Source of the DNA: Cephalopachus bancanus
Lineage: Eukaryota > Chordata > Mammalia > Primates > Tarsiidae
Reading direction: 5' to 3'
DNA length: 64,000 bases
Assembly: GCA_027257055.1 (NCBI GenBank)
Contig: JAPVLO010000133.1
Coordinates: 1,116,001-1,180,000 of the forward strand
Below are positions 45,973 through 58,669 of this stretch, one piece after another. Under the pieces are notes generated by a model. That model ran no database searches. It was not told the DNA's origin and worked only from the letters and a program-made list of their open reading frames with translations. Positions within the stretch are counted from its first letter, which is position 1, and each line of letters opens with the position of its first letter. The position numbers and the translations under genes were made by a program.

Positions 45973-47293
45973 GTCAAAATAGGGTAACACTGCTATTATT
46001 TTTAAATCTAAATACATAGGTAATCAGACAAAGTGTATTATGTTTCCAGATATGCATTCCCACTTAATTCAAAAGTCTTGCTTGCCTGCATGAAGTAGAG
46101 GATTAATAAAGTTATAGAAATACTTTGGTCCATAAAAGAATTTAAATACTGGTTTAAGTCACACTTTTACTATAATGTTATTCTGAATTTTCTGTTTGTG
46201 TAAGCTTTCTGTTAGAATAAGTGAATAGTCAGAGGTTTTTTGTTAATCTAGAACCTACCAATTAACAGGATCTAAGAGAAAATGATGGCATAATTCAAGA
46301 CAAGTAAGGGTGGAGGGGCTTTAAAAGCTGGCTATGATAGAAGAGCTCTTTAAATAAGGAGAGGCAGGAATTTTCTGTCACACTCACTGTATCAGTCTGT
46401 TGAATAAAAGACATGTTCTTTTCTTCAGTAACCATTTCATAAAATTGCTTTATAAATATTTTCCCCATAATATTATAGGTCAGTAGAGTTATGTTAATTT
46501 TAACTATGTAGACTACTTTAATAGGCTTATGTAAGTATATCTTTGGCAATTTTATAAAATTTGACAAATGTATCAATTGTTTTCCAGAAAAAAAATCATG
46601 ATAATGATTTATAACAGTACTACAAAGTGAAATTTTTGATTTATAGTTTATAATTTTTTTTCAAATGTAGCTGGATACAAATAAATATGTTGTCAAAAGT
46701 GCAGCAATTTTATATTTGACAATTGTGAAACATGTAAATTTATCAATTGAATACAGTAGTGAAGAATTCTACAAACTGAAAAGTGAATGAATTGTAGAGG
46801 ACAGAGAAGAGATATGAACATAAGAGGTCTATGAAAAAGAGTAGACATGAGGCAAAGTTAAATAAATAATGATTACCAAGCCTGGTGAGAAAAAATAATG
46901 TGCACATACTCATATGTCTCAAGTCTTACCCTGGAGTGTAAGCATATATTTTAAAGTTGGGCATAAATCTGATATTTTTCTCTAATAAATATAGTCCCCA
47001 GAAGGCTTAGAACACTCTAATCCCACTTCTTTTTTAGATCGTGGATTCTTTTCACCATATTCTGTGATCATTCAGTTGTTGTCCTGGGAGTGGAACTGAG
47101 ATTGTTGGGCAGTTGTAATTGCTGTTCTTACTACATTAAACTGCAATTGGACTCTTTTGTAACTCTGCCCATTGGTACTAATTCATTGGCACAATACAAA
47201 ACTGCTTTTCTTTGTCTCCCAATAGACTACCCTTCAACTCTAGATTTTATTCAATAAGCTTTTGTAATTTGCCTCTTCAATAACACAAAGCAT
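45973..47293. other. Unassigned AT-rich DNA
   Basis: No gene or repeat recognised. Confidence 0.5.
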
Positions 47294-47657
47294 TTGTCTT
47301 AGTCTCTCTGGGTTGCTATAAAAATTACCACAGACTGGATGATTTATAAACAACAGAAATTTATGTCTCACAGTTCCAAAGGCCAGCATTTCGAGATCAG
47401 GGTGGCATCATGGCTGGCTTCTGAAGAATGCCCTCTTCATGGTTTATAGACTGCAGGCTTTTTGCTATGTCCTCATATGGCAGAAAAGGTGAGCAGTTTC
47501 TTGCAGGATTTTTTTTGTAAAGACAGCAATCCCATTCATGAGGCCTCTGCCCTCATGACCTCAATATCTCTCAAAGTCCCTACCTCCCCAAACCATAATA
47601 CTTAAAGTCAAAATTTCAACATATAAACTTTGGGGAGAGGTAAACACACCTGGACTT
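47294..47657 (-). mobile_element. MaLR (MLT1/MST-type) LTR, minus strand
   Basis: 'tgtcttagtctctctgggtt', 'ccacagactggatgatttat', 'tatgtcctcatatggcagaa' and 'ctgccctcatgacctcaata' match a reversed MaLR LTR from end to start. Solo. Confidence 0.85.
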
Positions 47658-50385
47658 TCAACCATTTCTCAATGTATTTTCCTTTACTGCTAAATGTGCT
47701 TCATCTTGAATGCTTCCTCTCAAAACGTGCCATTGAAAATGGAAATGTTATTCTAGATAAGATCTGAACAAGGAGTCCAAAATTCTGGAAGTTTAATGTT
47801 AGTCAAACTACAGAATTTTAAGCTTATTTTGAATTTGAAGCCAACTGAAACAACTATGACTTGTTTCACATAAATTATTGCTAAATTCAGACAACAGTAA
47901 AAGATGTTTGCTAAACTAGTATTGTTTTCTGTACTTGAAATTAAGGAATTTCTTGTATTTTCACTAAATAGTGTTTCCAAATTTTAGTCTTTCTTTTTGG
48001 ATTACAGAAAACTTGCATTAATCACATATATCAGCTATTCTTTTCAATATCATCTCCTATTATGTTATGTATCATGCATCTCATGGCGTTTTTCATGTCT
48101 TTGATTGATGTGGAGAACTGGAAATGTCTCTACAGACATTTTTCTATAATGAGATCAATCTATTGATTAACAGTTTGAGGGCATTGGTATTAAATCAGCT
48201 ATTTAATCCAATCCACATTTTTGACCTTGTCCTTACAGATATAATTAGAAACTGACAAATGTTTTATTCAACTCAAGATGATATATTTTTTTCTAATATA
48301 ATAGATCATAATAGAGAAAATGAGGTCTTTTAACAGAACGTCTTAAGAAGCTCATACTAGCAAGCACTAAAAAGACATTTTCTCTATTTCATTTCAGTAA
48401 TCCTAAGGCTCTGTCATGACTGCCAGTACCATCAGTTAAAAAGTTGCCCTATGAAAGTGGTTCAGAAGTATAATCTGAATAACTGTTCCTCATAGCAATT
48501 TGTCTAAATAAAAACCAGAGAAACAATTTGCAGTCATATAGTTTGAGTTATTTCCTACCTTCCAGGAAGCTCCAGTGAAACTCTGTCATCAGGTTTTGTA
48601 TCAATCAGCATTCCAGTCATAAGTAGATGAATTTAGGTGTTTCTCACTGAAATTCTTTCATTCACTCATTCAATTAATTGCTTAGCTTTTTAAAGAATGG
48701 AATATTTAGCAGAAGAAACAGATGCTTAGCATTCCCACAGCTTAAGTGACAGAGTCAGGGATCAAGTGGAGTCATATCTGACTCCAAAACTATATTATTT
48801 TACCAATGTCATAAGCTCTGTTGATTTTGATTTTTTTCCATTTATGAAATAAGGAGGATGCAGTAGATGCTATCTAAACTTCCTTCAAAGTCTAACATTC
48901 AATTCAATTATATTCTAAATATGAATGGTGACATAAGCCATATGTATCTGTAGAAAAAGCTACTTGCAAGTTTGCCCTATTTGAGAATAATTTTGTTCTT
49001 TGTTCATGACCAAATGTCAAGAATACTTCTCTCTCTCCTTCCTCCCTCCCTCCCTCCCTCTCTCTCTGTCATCTCTTTCTGCAGATAACTGGCATTTTAA
49101 ATATCAAGAAGAGATCGCAAAAGACTTGACACTGGGATACACTTTCAAAACAATTTAGCCACTTTGAAATGTAAATTTGATCAGTAAAAGCACTACTGAC
49201 ACAGTTCCTGTACTCCTTGCAGAGTCTTAAGCAGGTGCAAATGAGTTCCCCTTGTGATAAGAACCCACACCTGTTTGAGAACAGAATTTGGAAGTAGCAT
49301 GTCAGTAAATTCTAAGATACCTGGAATGAGAAGAATGTATTAAATTGCATAGATTGATTTGAAGTGATATCTACCCATGGATGTACATCTGTAGTAATGA
49401 GTTAAGGTCTGCATGACCTAAGGAGTCTCTGCTATTTTAGTTTAATGGTGTGGCCCCTTCAGTTTTGCCGTGCTAGTCTAGACCTACACTGCCAAAATTT
49501 TTTTGCTATGAATATCCTATGTGTGCCTGGTCATATCCTCATTTTGTGCAGTAAACTCTCAATATTATCTAAGACTATATTCTAGGGATTTCTATAAATT
49601 AATAATTATTTATTAGTTATATATGCTTTTTTGTAAGTGGTTTTGAGTTTCTTATAATTTAACAAGTTGCTTGTTCTATGTCTATCTCCTCCCTTTCCCC
49701 CATAAATACAGGATTCCCCTGGTGGTTCACCACCTAGATACATCCAGGCACACATTCTAATAGGAACAAAAAAAGCTCTTTCTTCATGAATATACATTAA
49801 AGTGGAATGAAGGACTCCTTCCTACCTGTTTAACTGCCAGCATTCATTGTCTAATAGAATATTGAATTATTTTCTTCACGGCTCCCTGTTTAAAAATCAA
49901 TGTTCTGCTAGACTGAGCGGACTGACAGCATTATAAGGCTTCCTAGACCAACAACAGGATGGCCTCAGAATTAGAATCCAAGGCTGTCTCTGCCAATGAT
50001 GAGAGCAATGAGAAAGAAAAAGTACAATGATATGTGTTTCATTTGCAATCATGAGGATTTTTATACATTTTTGGAGAGGAAGGAGAAATATGACTTAAGC
50101 TCAAGAGGATATTAATTCAAATAAAAGGATTAAAACTATCTCTTAATTACTTTTAAGGATGGATGAACTTTGCCATATTTTGAGTTTGAGTATCTCAAAT
50201 ATTTTCCTAAATGTTTGGAGTAATTTTTTTTAAAGCTTCTTTAGTCACCTTTGTTCTTGCATAATTTATGGTAAATTAAAATATTATAATTTGGTTTGCA
50301 ACTAAGAAAACATTTGGCTTTATGCTTTTTCCTATTAATACCAAAGTTTTGTTTCAAACCAAGGTTTGAGTCTTCTAGAAGTTTT
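47658..50385. other. Unassigned DNA with a CT-rich patch
   Basis: A (TCCC)n/(TC)n patch lies at 49027-49072. No gene recognised. A 23-codon ORF opens at 49959 ('ggatggcctcagaattaga') but has no supporting evidence. Confidence 0.45.
49027..49072 (+). repeat. CT-rich (CCTC)n simple repeat
   Basis: Pure pyrimidine run of 'cctccctccc' units flanked by 'ctctctc'. Confidence 0.9.
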
Positions 50386-50675
50386 TGTTTGTTTGTTTTG
50401 AGTTGGAATCTCACTCTGTCACCCAGACCGGAGTGCAGTGGCCGCTACCGGCCACGGCAGCCTCGACCTGCTGGGCTCCGGCGATCCTTCCGCCTCAGCC
50501 TTTCGGGTAGCTGGAACTACAGGCGCGCGCTACTACGCCTGGCTCATTTTGATTTATTGTAGAGATGAGGTCTCGGCAATTGCCCAGGCGGGTCTCGAAC
50601 CCACGGGCTCAGGCAATCCACTCACCTCAGCCTCCCAAAGGCACTGGATTACAGGCTGAGCCACCGAGCCCGGCT
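50386..50675 (-). mobile_element. Young dimeric Alu, minus strand
   Basis: Reversed Alu with many CpGs and a palindrome 'gtggccgctaccggccac' in the right arm. 'tagaagtttt' flanks it at 50376-50385 and 50676-50685. Confidence 0.95.
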
Positions 50676-52027
50676 TAGAAGTTTTATGTGTAACAAAGCA
50701 GCATATATTTTTAAGAGATAGACATATCCTTGGTATATCAATATCATATTTATTGTAAAAGATGGGAAAGTAAATTCTAAAAGAGTACACATTATGTATG
50801 ACCATGTTAATATCCTTTTAGACATAATCTATGCGTTTGAATGAAAGTGGAATGCAGTTTTCCAAAAATAAGCTGTGAGTACTAGCATTTATGCAAAAAG
50901 ATGTGTAAAAAAAGTATAATTAAATTAATTTTTCTTTCATGACAATATTTTTGGGAAACATTTTCATCACTTGTACCTACTTATCGAAGTATAAAAAAGA
51001 GTAAGATTTTTTAAAAGTGTGTGTTTGACCTACATTTTATATCTATAATGAATTTATTGCAGCAACAATTTTAAGTAAATTTATAAACATAATTGATCTT
51101 GCTTGGTATATTTTAATATTTATGCACATGCACACATTTTCATTCTAAAAACAACATCAGCAAAAAAAAAGCGACTTTCAGTTTGACAAAAAACTGCTTG
51201 TCATTCTACACTCAAGCCTCTTGCTAAAACTATTTCGGCTCAACTAACCATTTTTGTCGTCATTTCTTCTTTTACTTTTGGGATGTATTTGCAGTTCTAT
51301 TAGAGTACCCACTATAAACTCAGTGATCACAATAGTATCATTCTGTTGGTAACAATGATGTTTTTGTCTAAAAACACCTATTCCACCTATGACTATAGCA
51401 ATGCAGACCATCTTTTCTATTGCTGTGACTGTCTAACTGCAGACACCATTTTGTAAATTTCTACAAAAGATGTTTGTTACAGGCCATCAAAACAGCATCA
51501 AGAAGTCATTTTCATTTGTATAACAAATGTCATTTTTGCTAATTTTCCCATCAATGTACCCTGAAGTATTTTATCTTGCCTGCTATTTTTTTTTCAGAAT
51601 GAAGATATTATGTTGTATCTAAAAATATATTTTAATCTTTGGGGACAACAAAAGTCTGGAATCAATTAAACTGTGATTAGTGAATATATTTCCAAGACAA
51701 GAAAATAAATCAGGAGTGATCAGTAGACATTCAATCCCCCCACGGGAGCATCCCTGGCATTAAAGTTAGGATAGTTTCATCTATGCACTTAGCTAAGTTT
51801 TTCTAAACTGACTATGCCATTTGAACACAGCAATCCGTCATATCTGTTATGATTTGACTATGGTATAGGACTTCCAAAATCCAATTCTAGAGTATTCTTA
51901 CAATTCTTCTGGAAGGAATATGTATGCAAGTACTACTTGCTTTTTTTTTTTTTTAACAGATTTGAAGTCAAGGTAGACCAAGGTCTGAGGAAGTTAAAAG
52001 AAACTGACAGTCTGCTTTTGACTTTCT
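50676..52027. other. Unassigned AT-rich DNA
   Basis: No gene or repeat recognised. Confidence 0.5.
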
Positions 52028-52031
52028 ATAT

Positions 52032-52032
52032 T

Positions 52033-52091
<59 letters not shown>
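52032..52091 (+). repeat. (TATC)n tetranucleotide microsatellite
   Basis: About 15 uninterrupted CTAT units. The ORF encoding Ser-Ile-Tyr-Leu repeats through it is an artefact. Confidence 0.97.
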
Positions 52092-52092
<1 letters not shown>

Positions 52093-52201
52093 CATCATTA
52101 TCTAGCACATAATCACATAATCATATTATTTTATTCACATACGTTTTTCTTACCTTTTCCAACATTACTTATATATTTGACTTTGAAGGAATTGCATTTT
52201 T

Positions 52202-52480
52202 TTTTTGAGTTGAGTCACTCTGTCGCCCAGACTGGAATGCAGTGGCACGCTCCTGGCCACCTCAGCCTCGACCTGCTGGGCTCCGGCGATCCTTCCGCCT
52301 CAGCCTTCCAAGTCACTGGAACCACAGGCGTGCGCTACCATGCAGGGCAAATTTTTGATTTATTGTAGAGACGAACCTGCGGGCTCAGGCAACCCGCGGG
52401 CTCAGGCAACCCGCGGGCTCAGGCAATCACCTCGGCCTCCCAAAGTGCTGGTATTACAGGCTGAGCTACGGAGTCCAGCC
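52202..52480 (-). mobile_element. Dimeric Alu, minus strand, with internal 17-bp tandem
   Basis: Reversed Alu. 'aggaattgcattttt' flanks it (52187-52201, 52481-52495). Inside the left arm 'gcgggctcaggcaaccc' occurs three times in a row (52379-52428), replacing part of the normal sequence. Confidence 0.95.
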
Positions 52481-52495
52481 AGGAATTGCATTTTT

Positions 52496-54159
52496 AAGAC
52501 TCTTTGGTTCTTTGGAAATGTCATTGTTTTGTTTTGCTGTGCTTTTAATTGCAGAATGGCAATGACCTCTAAAGCCAAAACAGAAGTTCCGATGTTAGTA
52601 AAGATTGCTAGTAACTGCTGAAGATGCAGAAAATTGGAGTAGTGGTGAAGTCCCTGCTAATGTGTGCCATGAGAAAAATAACCATTGAAGAACACACACA
52701 CACAAAAGTTGATCTCGCCTCACATCTTTGTGCTAGGCAGAATCGCCCATTCTTATTTTTGGCAATCACTTTGTACTTTTCTCTACTGTAATTTTTGGAT
52801 CACTTCTGAATTAGTTTTCAATTTGTATATTTAAAACAACAATGATGTCTCTTACCGTTCTTCCAGAAGTGCATATTTTATTTGACCACATACCATTCAA
52901 GACAGGTTAAATGAAAATTGGAACAGCTGAAAGCATTTACTAATCTTTGATTGCTATTTGCAGTTGGAGGTAGCTGTCTCCTTCCATCCCTTTTCCACTC
53001 AACTCAGTGGAAATTAAAATTGACAGAAACAATTTCTTAGATGGAAAGTGGAAAAAATGAACAAAGGAGTTGGAGATATATATATTATATATATATATAT
53101 TCTTACATTAAGCCTTCTGTATATAGTTTTTATTGGTTTCTATTTTAATGATTTTCAAATGTATAAGGTGCACATGTTCAAATTACAAAAAGGAAATAAT
53201 ATAAAGTCTCTTATTTTTTATGGTAAGACAAGCTGTTTGGGATAGTTTACTAAGTTCAGACTATATATGAATCAATTGATTCCCAAAGCTATAGTGACAA
53301 GAGGCAAAATTAATGGACACAGTTGTATTGGAAAAGGGTCTCAGGATTACAGTATATTAAAACCTACAAAACACTATGTTTTGTTATGGTTTTGACAATG
53401 GTATGGGTCAAATATGTAACCTTTTATAATATAACAGATGCCACATTTTTCTTTTTCTCTTCATATCTGTGAATGAGCATTTTATTTTAACTCTAAGTGA
53501 AAGCTAACTGAAACAAATTTGGGAGGCAATTCTTATGCTTCAGGGCTTTAAGTTCAGATACTATTTAATTACATTAAAAACTTAAAGCTTATACAGTAGC
53601 ATCCTCATGGATAGTCTATAGCAAGTTTTGTATTTGTTTATCAAGTACAATGCATTAAAATTTAGAAAATTTTACTTGTTTATATGGATATATGCATTAC
53701 TTGAAAAATAAGTGATAGTAACACCGGGTTCTCATTCCTCCAAGGCAATGTTGGCTGGGACCAACTAGTTCTTGCCTTCATTAGATAGGAAATTCTTTAT
53801 TAAATTTTCCATAGTCCTCTTCACTACTTATTGTTTTGCAACTGACTATGTCCCTTATTTATAAGTTAACTGCCTGGCCTTCTAAGCATTCCATTTTCAA
53901 CCTCTTGTATAAAACGTCTGGCTTTACCAAAGTTCTCAACCTTGAAGTCTATTAGGAATGCTGGACTATTCTGGGACTACATGAGACTGGTGTTTATTCA
54001 CAGGTCGGATAGAGATGATGTGATGAGAGCAGGGCTTTTGAACTCAGTGATTGTACCAGTGATTGTACCCAATGCCCTCTCCTATCACAAATATTTTATA
54101 ATATTAACTTTAATAAAGTAAAATTTCAAGATACTAGAACCTACTTATACACATAATTT
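52496..54159. other. Unassigned DNA with an (AT)n patch
   Basis: An AT dinucleotide run lies at about 53075-53100. No gene or interspersed repeat recognised. Confidence 0.5.
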
Positions 54160-54162
54160 GTA

Positions 54163-54222
54163 GATAGATAGATGTTAGATAGCTGATAGATAGGATAGAT
54201 AGATAGATAGATAGATAGATAT
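54163..54222 (+). repeat. (GATA)n tetranucleotide repeat, imperfect
   Basis: GATA units with interruptions on the left and seven in a row on the right. Confidence 0.93.
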
Positions 54223-54599
54223 AGGTAGATTTTACCCTCAGTACTATGAAGAGGAATTGAAGGAGTATAATATAAATGCTTGGTCATACTTATATTAGAA
54301 GACATAATGAAGTAGTCAGATGTATACCTCTAAAGACATTCATTATGGATAAGAAAGTTGTGAATCTGGACTGCCCCAAGTGTGTGGCGTTAGATGACTC
54401 TAGTGAAAAAAAGATCTTTGCAATCAACAATGTGATTTTCTGATGTGGAAAGAGTAAATAATAAAGTTTCAAACAAAATAAAATGCACATTTTCTCTTCA
54501 CATGGTAGTAAATTTACAGGACTAAATGTATTTAAACTATGCAAAATCAACTTTGTGTAGAAGTAACAACATGTGAGTAGGGTGGTACCAATGTAAATG

Positions 54600-55095
54600 G
54601 GCTTTTCACCGTAGTTCCCAGTTGTCTGTTACTTTGGGGAGATCTTAGAAAGTCAAATAACATCTTAAAAAATGCTTTGGTCTAGTATCCCCAGTATGGA
54701 GTAAATACATGCCCCCCTCCCCCTCCCCGATGACTGCTCCTTGGTTTGGAGAATGACCCCTGGCCAAAGCTATCTGCACCCAGTCAAGATGTTTTTGGAG
54801 ATATACACACCTACATACTTAAGTGTGCTAAGAAGATAAACATGCTTGTTCCTGCTTCTCAGCACATTATGCTATTGTTTGTGTCTCACTTCTTCTCCCC
54901 GTTAAGGTTAAATGGTATATAAACCTCTCCCAATGCCTATTGGGGTGTGGAGAGCTTGGTACCACCAGCCACCATCCGTACTTCCTGTAAGTAGTAATAA
55001 ACTCATGTCATTGTCAACCTGTCTTTTGGTGATTTCTTCAGAATAGTTAAACATTATGTGAGTGCCCTGATTTGGGGCTCCTGTGACACACACAG
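54600..55095 (+). mobile_element. Probable ERV1-type solo LTR, plus strand
   Basis: A core-promoter-like 'ggtatataaacctctcccaa' (about 54913) is followed ~80 bp later by 'gtaataaactcatgtcattg' and 'acctgtcttttggtgatttc', the order TATA, poly(A) signal, U5. The right edge 'gatttggggctcctgtgaca' resembles the LTR/primer-binding-site junction of class I retroviruses. The left edge is uncertain. No viral coding sequence follows. Confidence 0.6.
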
Positions 55096-55430
55096 ACACA
55101 TACACATCCTCACCCTACAAGTAAATGGCAATAGTGCAATCCAGTGGCTGTGCCAGCCAAAACAAAATCAAATAATAAATATCTCCCAAATGTCACCTAG
55201 TGAATACTACCAGACTGTGATGTGATACAATGTCTAATGTGAACAACTTTTCAGAATTCCTGAGCAAATATGACCTGAAAGGTAAATGGTTGACCTTTTA
55301 AGTTTGAAATGACAAAACTTTTGTTGTTTAGTTTGCAAAATTGGCATATTGATGTATTTGCTGAAAATGATAATAATCATAAAAGTTTCTCTCAGTGAAT
55401 TGCTAATAAAAAAGTCAAACTCAGTAAAAT

Positions 55431-55433
<3 letters not shown>

Positions 55434-55478
<45 letters not shown>

Positions 55479-55762
55479 TTTTTGAGTGGGAGTCTCACAC
55501 CGTCACCCAGGCTGTAGTGCAATGGCATGCTCATGGCCACCCCAGCGTCAACCTGCTGGGTTCCGGCTATCCTTCCACCTCAGCCTTCCAAGTAACCAAA
55601 ACTACAAGTGCGCGCTACCGTGCCGGCTAAGTTTTTATTTATTGTAGTGGTGCGTTCTCTCCAAGTTGCCCGGGCTGGTCTCAAACCCACGGGCTCAAGC
55701 AATCCACTCACCTTGGCCTCCCAAAGTGCTGGGATTACAGGGTGAGCCACTGAACCTGGCAT
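55434..55762 (-). mobile_element. Dimeric Alu, minus strand, with long (TTTA)n tail
   Basis: Reversed Alu whose tail is an uninterrupted (ATTT)n run at 55434-55481. 'agtaaaatatt' flanks it at 55423-55433 and 55763-55773. Confidence 0.95.
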
Positions 55763-55773
55763 AGTAAAATATT

Positions 55774-56175
55774 TTAAAAGCTTTATTCAGGGCCAAATAT
55801 GAGTGATTTCTCAGGCCTCAAGCAAAATCCCGATGGGTTCTGAGAACAAGGGCCCAAAGTGGTTGGATTACAGGTTAGTTTTATACATTTTAAGAAGATA
55901 GAAGTTACAGGCAAAACTTAATCAATTACATTGGTTGAGCCTGGAAAGGTAAGACAACCTGAAGTGAAGAGCTTATAGGTTTATAGGATAGGTAGATTCA
56001 AAGATTTTCTGATCCAGGTTGGTAAAAGAGTTAAGCTCTGTCTAAAGAATTTGAAATCAGTAAAAGAAATGCTTGAGTTAAGATACAAGGTTTTTGTTAT
56101 GTAGATGAAGCTTCTAAGTAGGCTTCAGAGAGATAGCTAGTATGCAAGAGAGGGCATGGAAAAGGAAACAAAAAG
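55774..56175 (-). mobile_element. MER21-like ERVL LTR, minus strand, 3' part
   Basis: The minus strand ends with an AATAAA-bearing stretch (rc of 'aagctttattcagggcc'), preceded by rc of 'gttctgagaacaagggccca' and 'agagttaagctctgtctaaa'. It is homologous to 62215-63060 in the same orientation. The LTR is interrupted at about 56176 and resumes at about 56745. The MER21 name is from memory of the family. Confidence 0.65.
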
Positions 56176-56179
56176 TGTA

Positions 56180-56690
56180 ATTATTTTTTGAGAGCTGGCC
56201 TCTTGTCATACAGACATCCCCCACTGTGTTCTAGGAACCCGTCGGCATCAGTGTACCAGCTAGCGTTGTTGTGAGAGGCTGCACTGGGCTTCAGTACATT
56301 TTCTTTTGGAGATTCTTTTAACACGTTTACCCATTTCATGATGGGTGATATACAAAAGCTCTTGCCCACACTGAGCTGAGTGTTCAGCATTTTTGACCCC
56401 AAACAGCATGACCTCCATGCCCCACCCTCCCTATGCACTCTATTGTGCCCTGAGCAACTTTTTGTTGTTGTTGTTTCCCTGGAAGAAAAAAAGTTCTCAA
56501 AGGGAAACATTTTGCGGATGTGGAAGAGTGAAACAAAAAGTGGCAGAAGCACTAAAAGGCATCCAAATCGAGGAGTTCAAAACTGTTTTGAGCAGTGGAA
56601 AAAGGGTCTCAATAGATGTATTGCATCAAATGGAGAGTACTTTGAAAGTGACTGAAGTTAAACATAAAGGAATAAACACACAATTTTTTA
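56180..56690 (+). pseudogene. Mariner-type transposase pseudogene, 3' part
   Basis: Plus-strand reading across two frames gives the C-terminal part of a Tc1/mariner-like transposase: 'ALSNF' region, then 'VKQKVAEALKGIQIEEF' (56393-56860 frame), then after a frameshift 'CFEQWKKGL' and 'CIASNGEYFES' followed by stop (56380-56655 frame). This is the usual C-terminal end of such proteins. Upstream sequence (56.2-56.4 kb) is too degraded to read. It interrupts the MER21-like LTR and cannot encode an active enzyme. Confidence 0.75.
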
Positions 56691-56744
56691 TAAATACATT
56701 CCAGGTTTTTTTGAGTCTTCTTTCATATGTCTTAAAAGATATTC

Positions 56745-57095
56745 TCTACAGATGCAAATTTCTCCAGGAGAAGGCTTTGCATGGTCACTTGAAAATATGT
56801 CAAAGAAATATTTTTGGTGGTAAAATATTTTTATTTCCATTATTACCTGCTGTCGTGTGATACTATACCAGGGTATGGTTAGAATTTGGAATCTTATTGC
56901 CAGAGTATGTTTTGTCAGACTTATGATCTCTATTTTAATGTTACTGCTAGTCAGTAGTGTCTAAAATTCCACCAAGGAATATAATGTAGCATGTCTGATC
57001 TCCTTTTCTGTCATAACCTGGAATATAATTTTTCAGTATTCCCTGGGCCCAGAAGGGATCTTTTCAGTCAGTTGGGAGTGGGGAATTTACCAGAA
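56745..57095 (-). mobile_element. MER21-like ERVL LTR, minus strand, 5' part
   Basis: 'aaatatgtcaaagaaatatt', 'gtgatactataccagggtat', 'ttgtcagacttatgatctct' and 'ttcagtcagttggg' match 62.7-63.05 kb closely and in the same order. Confidence 0.7.
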
Positions 57096-58387
57096 TTTAA
57101 TAATTTCCAGTATTTGTTTTAGGTAATTTTCAATTATTTTTTGGAAGTCCTTTAACATTACAAAGATAATTAGGTAAAATCTTTTTATAAATTTGAAGCA
57201 AAATTTCAACTTTATACATGCAACATAATGAAGTAAAAAGAAGTAAATGCAAGCAAAATGTTTAGTTTGGGGAAAGAATATTACTATATATAAGCTTCAT
57301 TTTGATTCCATTTTTAATAGTAAACCTATGAAAGTAATTTTAACTTTCCACTCATTTAACAGCTGATGCAAAATGCTTTATTTATTTAAAAAGTCTGATT
57401 TGTAAACATAGATACTAAAAATTGCATTTTACATCAGGTTTTATTTGAGGATTAAATGTATATTGAAATTTAACTACTTGTTTCATAATGAAATATAAAC
57501 TGATTTAAATTCCAATATTCTACTATTTTGTTCTAAAATAATTTTTATAGTTTCTGTATTTTGCTGTGTTTTCTTTCTAAGTACAAAATGAGATTTTTGT
57601 TCTCTGTGAGCTCTTCTTAAAGAATACATTGTGAATTGGATAGTCTTAAATTTTATAAATTAAAAAATGGATATAATTCTAGTCCTTTTTCCCTTTTGAT
57701 TATAAGGAGTGCAGATTTTTTTAATATGCTACAGAATTTTGACTGCTTAGACACCACTTATAATCTGGTTAAGATAATCCTGAGACAAATTTGCAGAAAC
57801 TATACCATTACATATTTCTCTTTAACTTATTTCTTAGCATCAATGTACTTTATGCTACAGTGGTCTCTTGTGGTATACATTTAGCAGTATCTGACCATGA
57901 AGAAAAACTAAGTTCGTTGAATAGTGAAAATACCCGTGACATCTCATGCTGCCCAGATTCATTTGCATGAGAAACCTGCATGCCTGAGTCATCTGCCTGC
58001 CCTTCTGAGAGCCCAAAAGTGCCAGCTATGCCCATTTGACATTATCTCAGTGGATCCTAAATGTGTCATTGGCTGTTTTAAAAGAAACAAAATCAGATTT
58101 CTTAATTTAACATAAGAGGACTTGTCAACATTTCTTCTTGCTCCTCATCTGTCACCTCCAGCAACAACTCTGTCCAGGAAAATAAACATCTCATATTCAA
58201 AATTGTTATTATGAACCCAATTCTAAATTATTGCTTGTGATCAGTTTCAGAAATGTCTTACTTAAGAAAAATATTTTCTGAACATTTATATTATGACTTT
58301 TATTGCATTTTCTACTTATTTTTTAAGTGCAGTACAATAATCTGAAGTAGAGAGACAAAGTATTTTAAGTAGTGTAAAAATTGCACA
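57096..58387. other. Unassigned; moderately GC patch near 57.9-58.1 kb
   Basis: No gene or repeat recognised. An octamer 'atttgcat' (57961-57968) and an AP-1-like 'tgagtca' (57985-57991) lie 17 bp apart in a less AT-rich stretch. Confidence 0.4.
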
Positions 58388-58669
58388 GACTGTGTGCTAT
58401 GGCTCACGCCTATAATACCAGAACTTTGGGAGGCCAAGGTGAGAGGATTGCCTGAGCCCAGGGGTTCAAGACCAGCCTGGACAACTTGGCAAGACCTCAT
58501 CTCTACAATAAATCAAGAAAAATTAGCCAGGTGTGGTGACACATGCATGTAATTCCAGCAACCTGGAATGTTGAGGCAGAAGAATCACCTGAGCCCAGCA
58601 GGTTGAGGCTGCAGTGGCTATGAGCCTGAGTGACAGAGTGAGACTCTGACTAAAAAAAAAAAAAAAAAA
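58388..58669 (+). mobile_element. Dimeric Alu, plus strand, right arm shortened
   Basis: Local left-arm and linker signatures ('gaggattgcctgagccca', 'ctacaataaatcaagaaaaa'). Part of the right arm ('gccactgcactccagcctg') is missing between 'ggctatgag' and 'cctgagtgacagag'. Poly(A) of 17. Possible target motif 'aaaattgcacaga' / 'aaaaattacaga'. Confidence 0.92.

Noticed and set aside
49959..50030. 23-codon ORF starting with Met-Ala-Ser-Glu
   Set aside because: Too short to judge and without splice, conservation or expression evidence.
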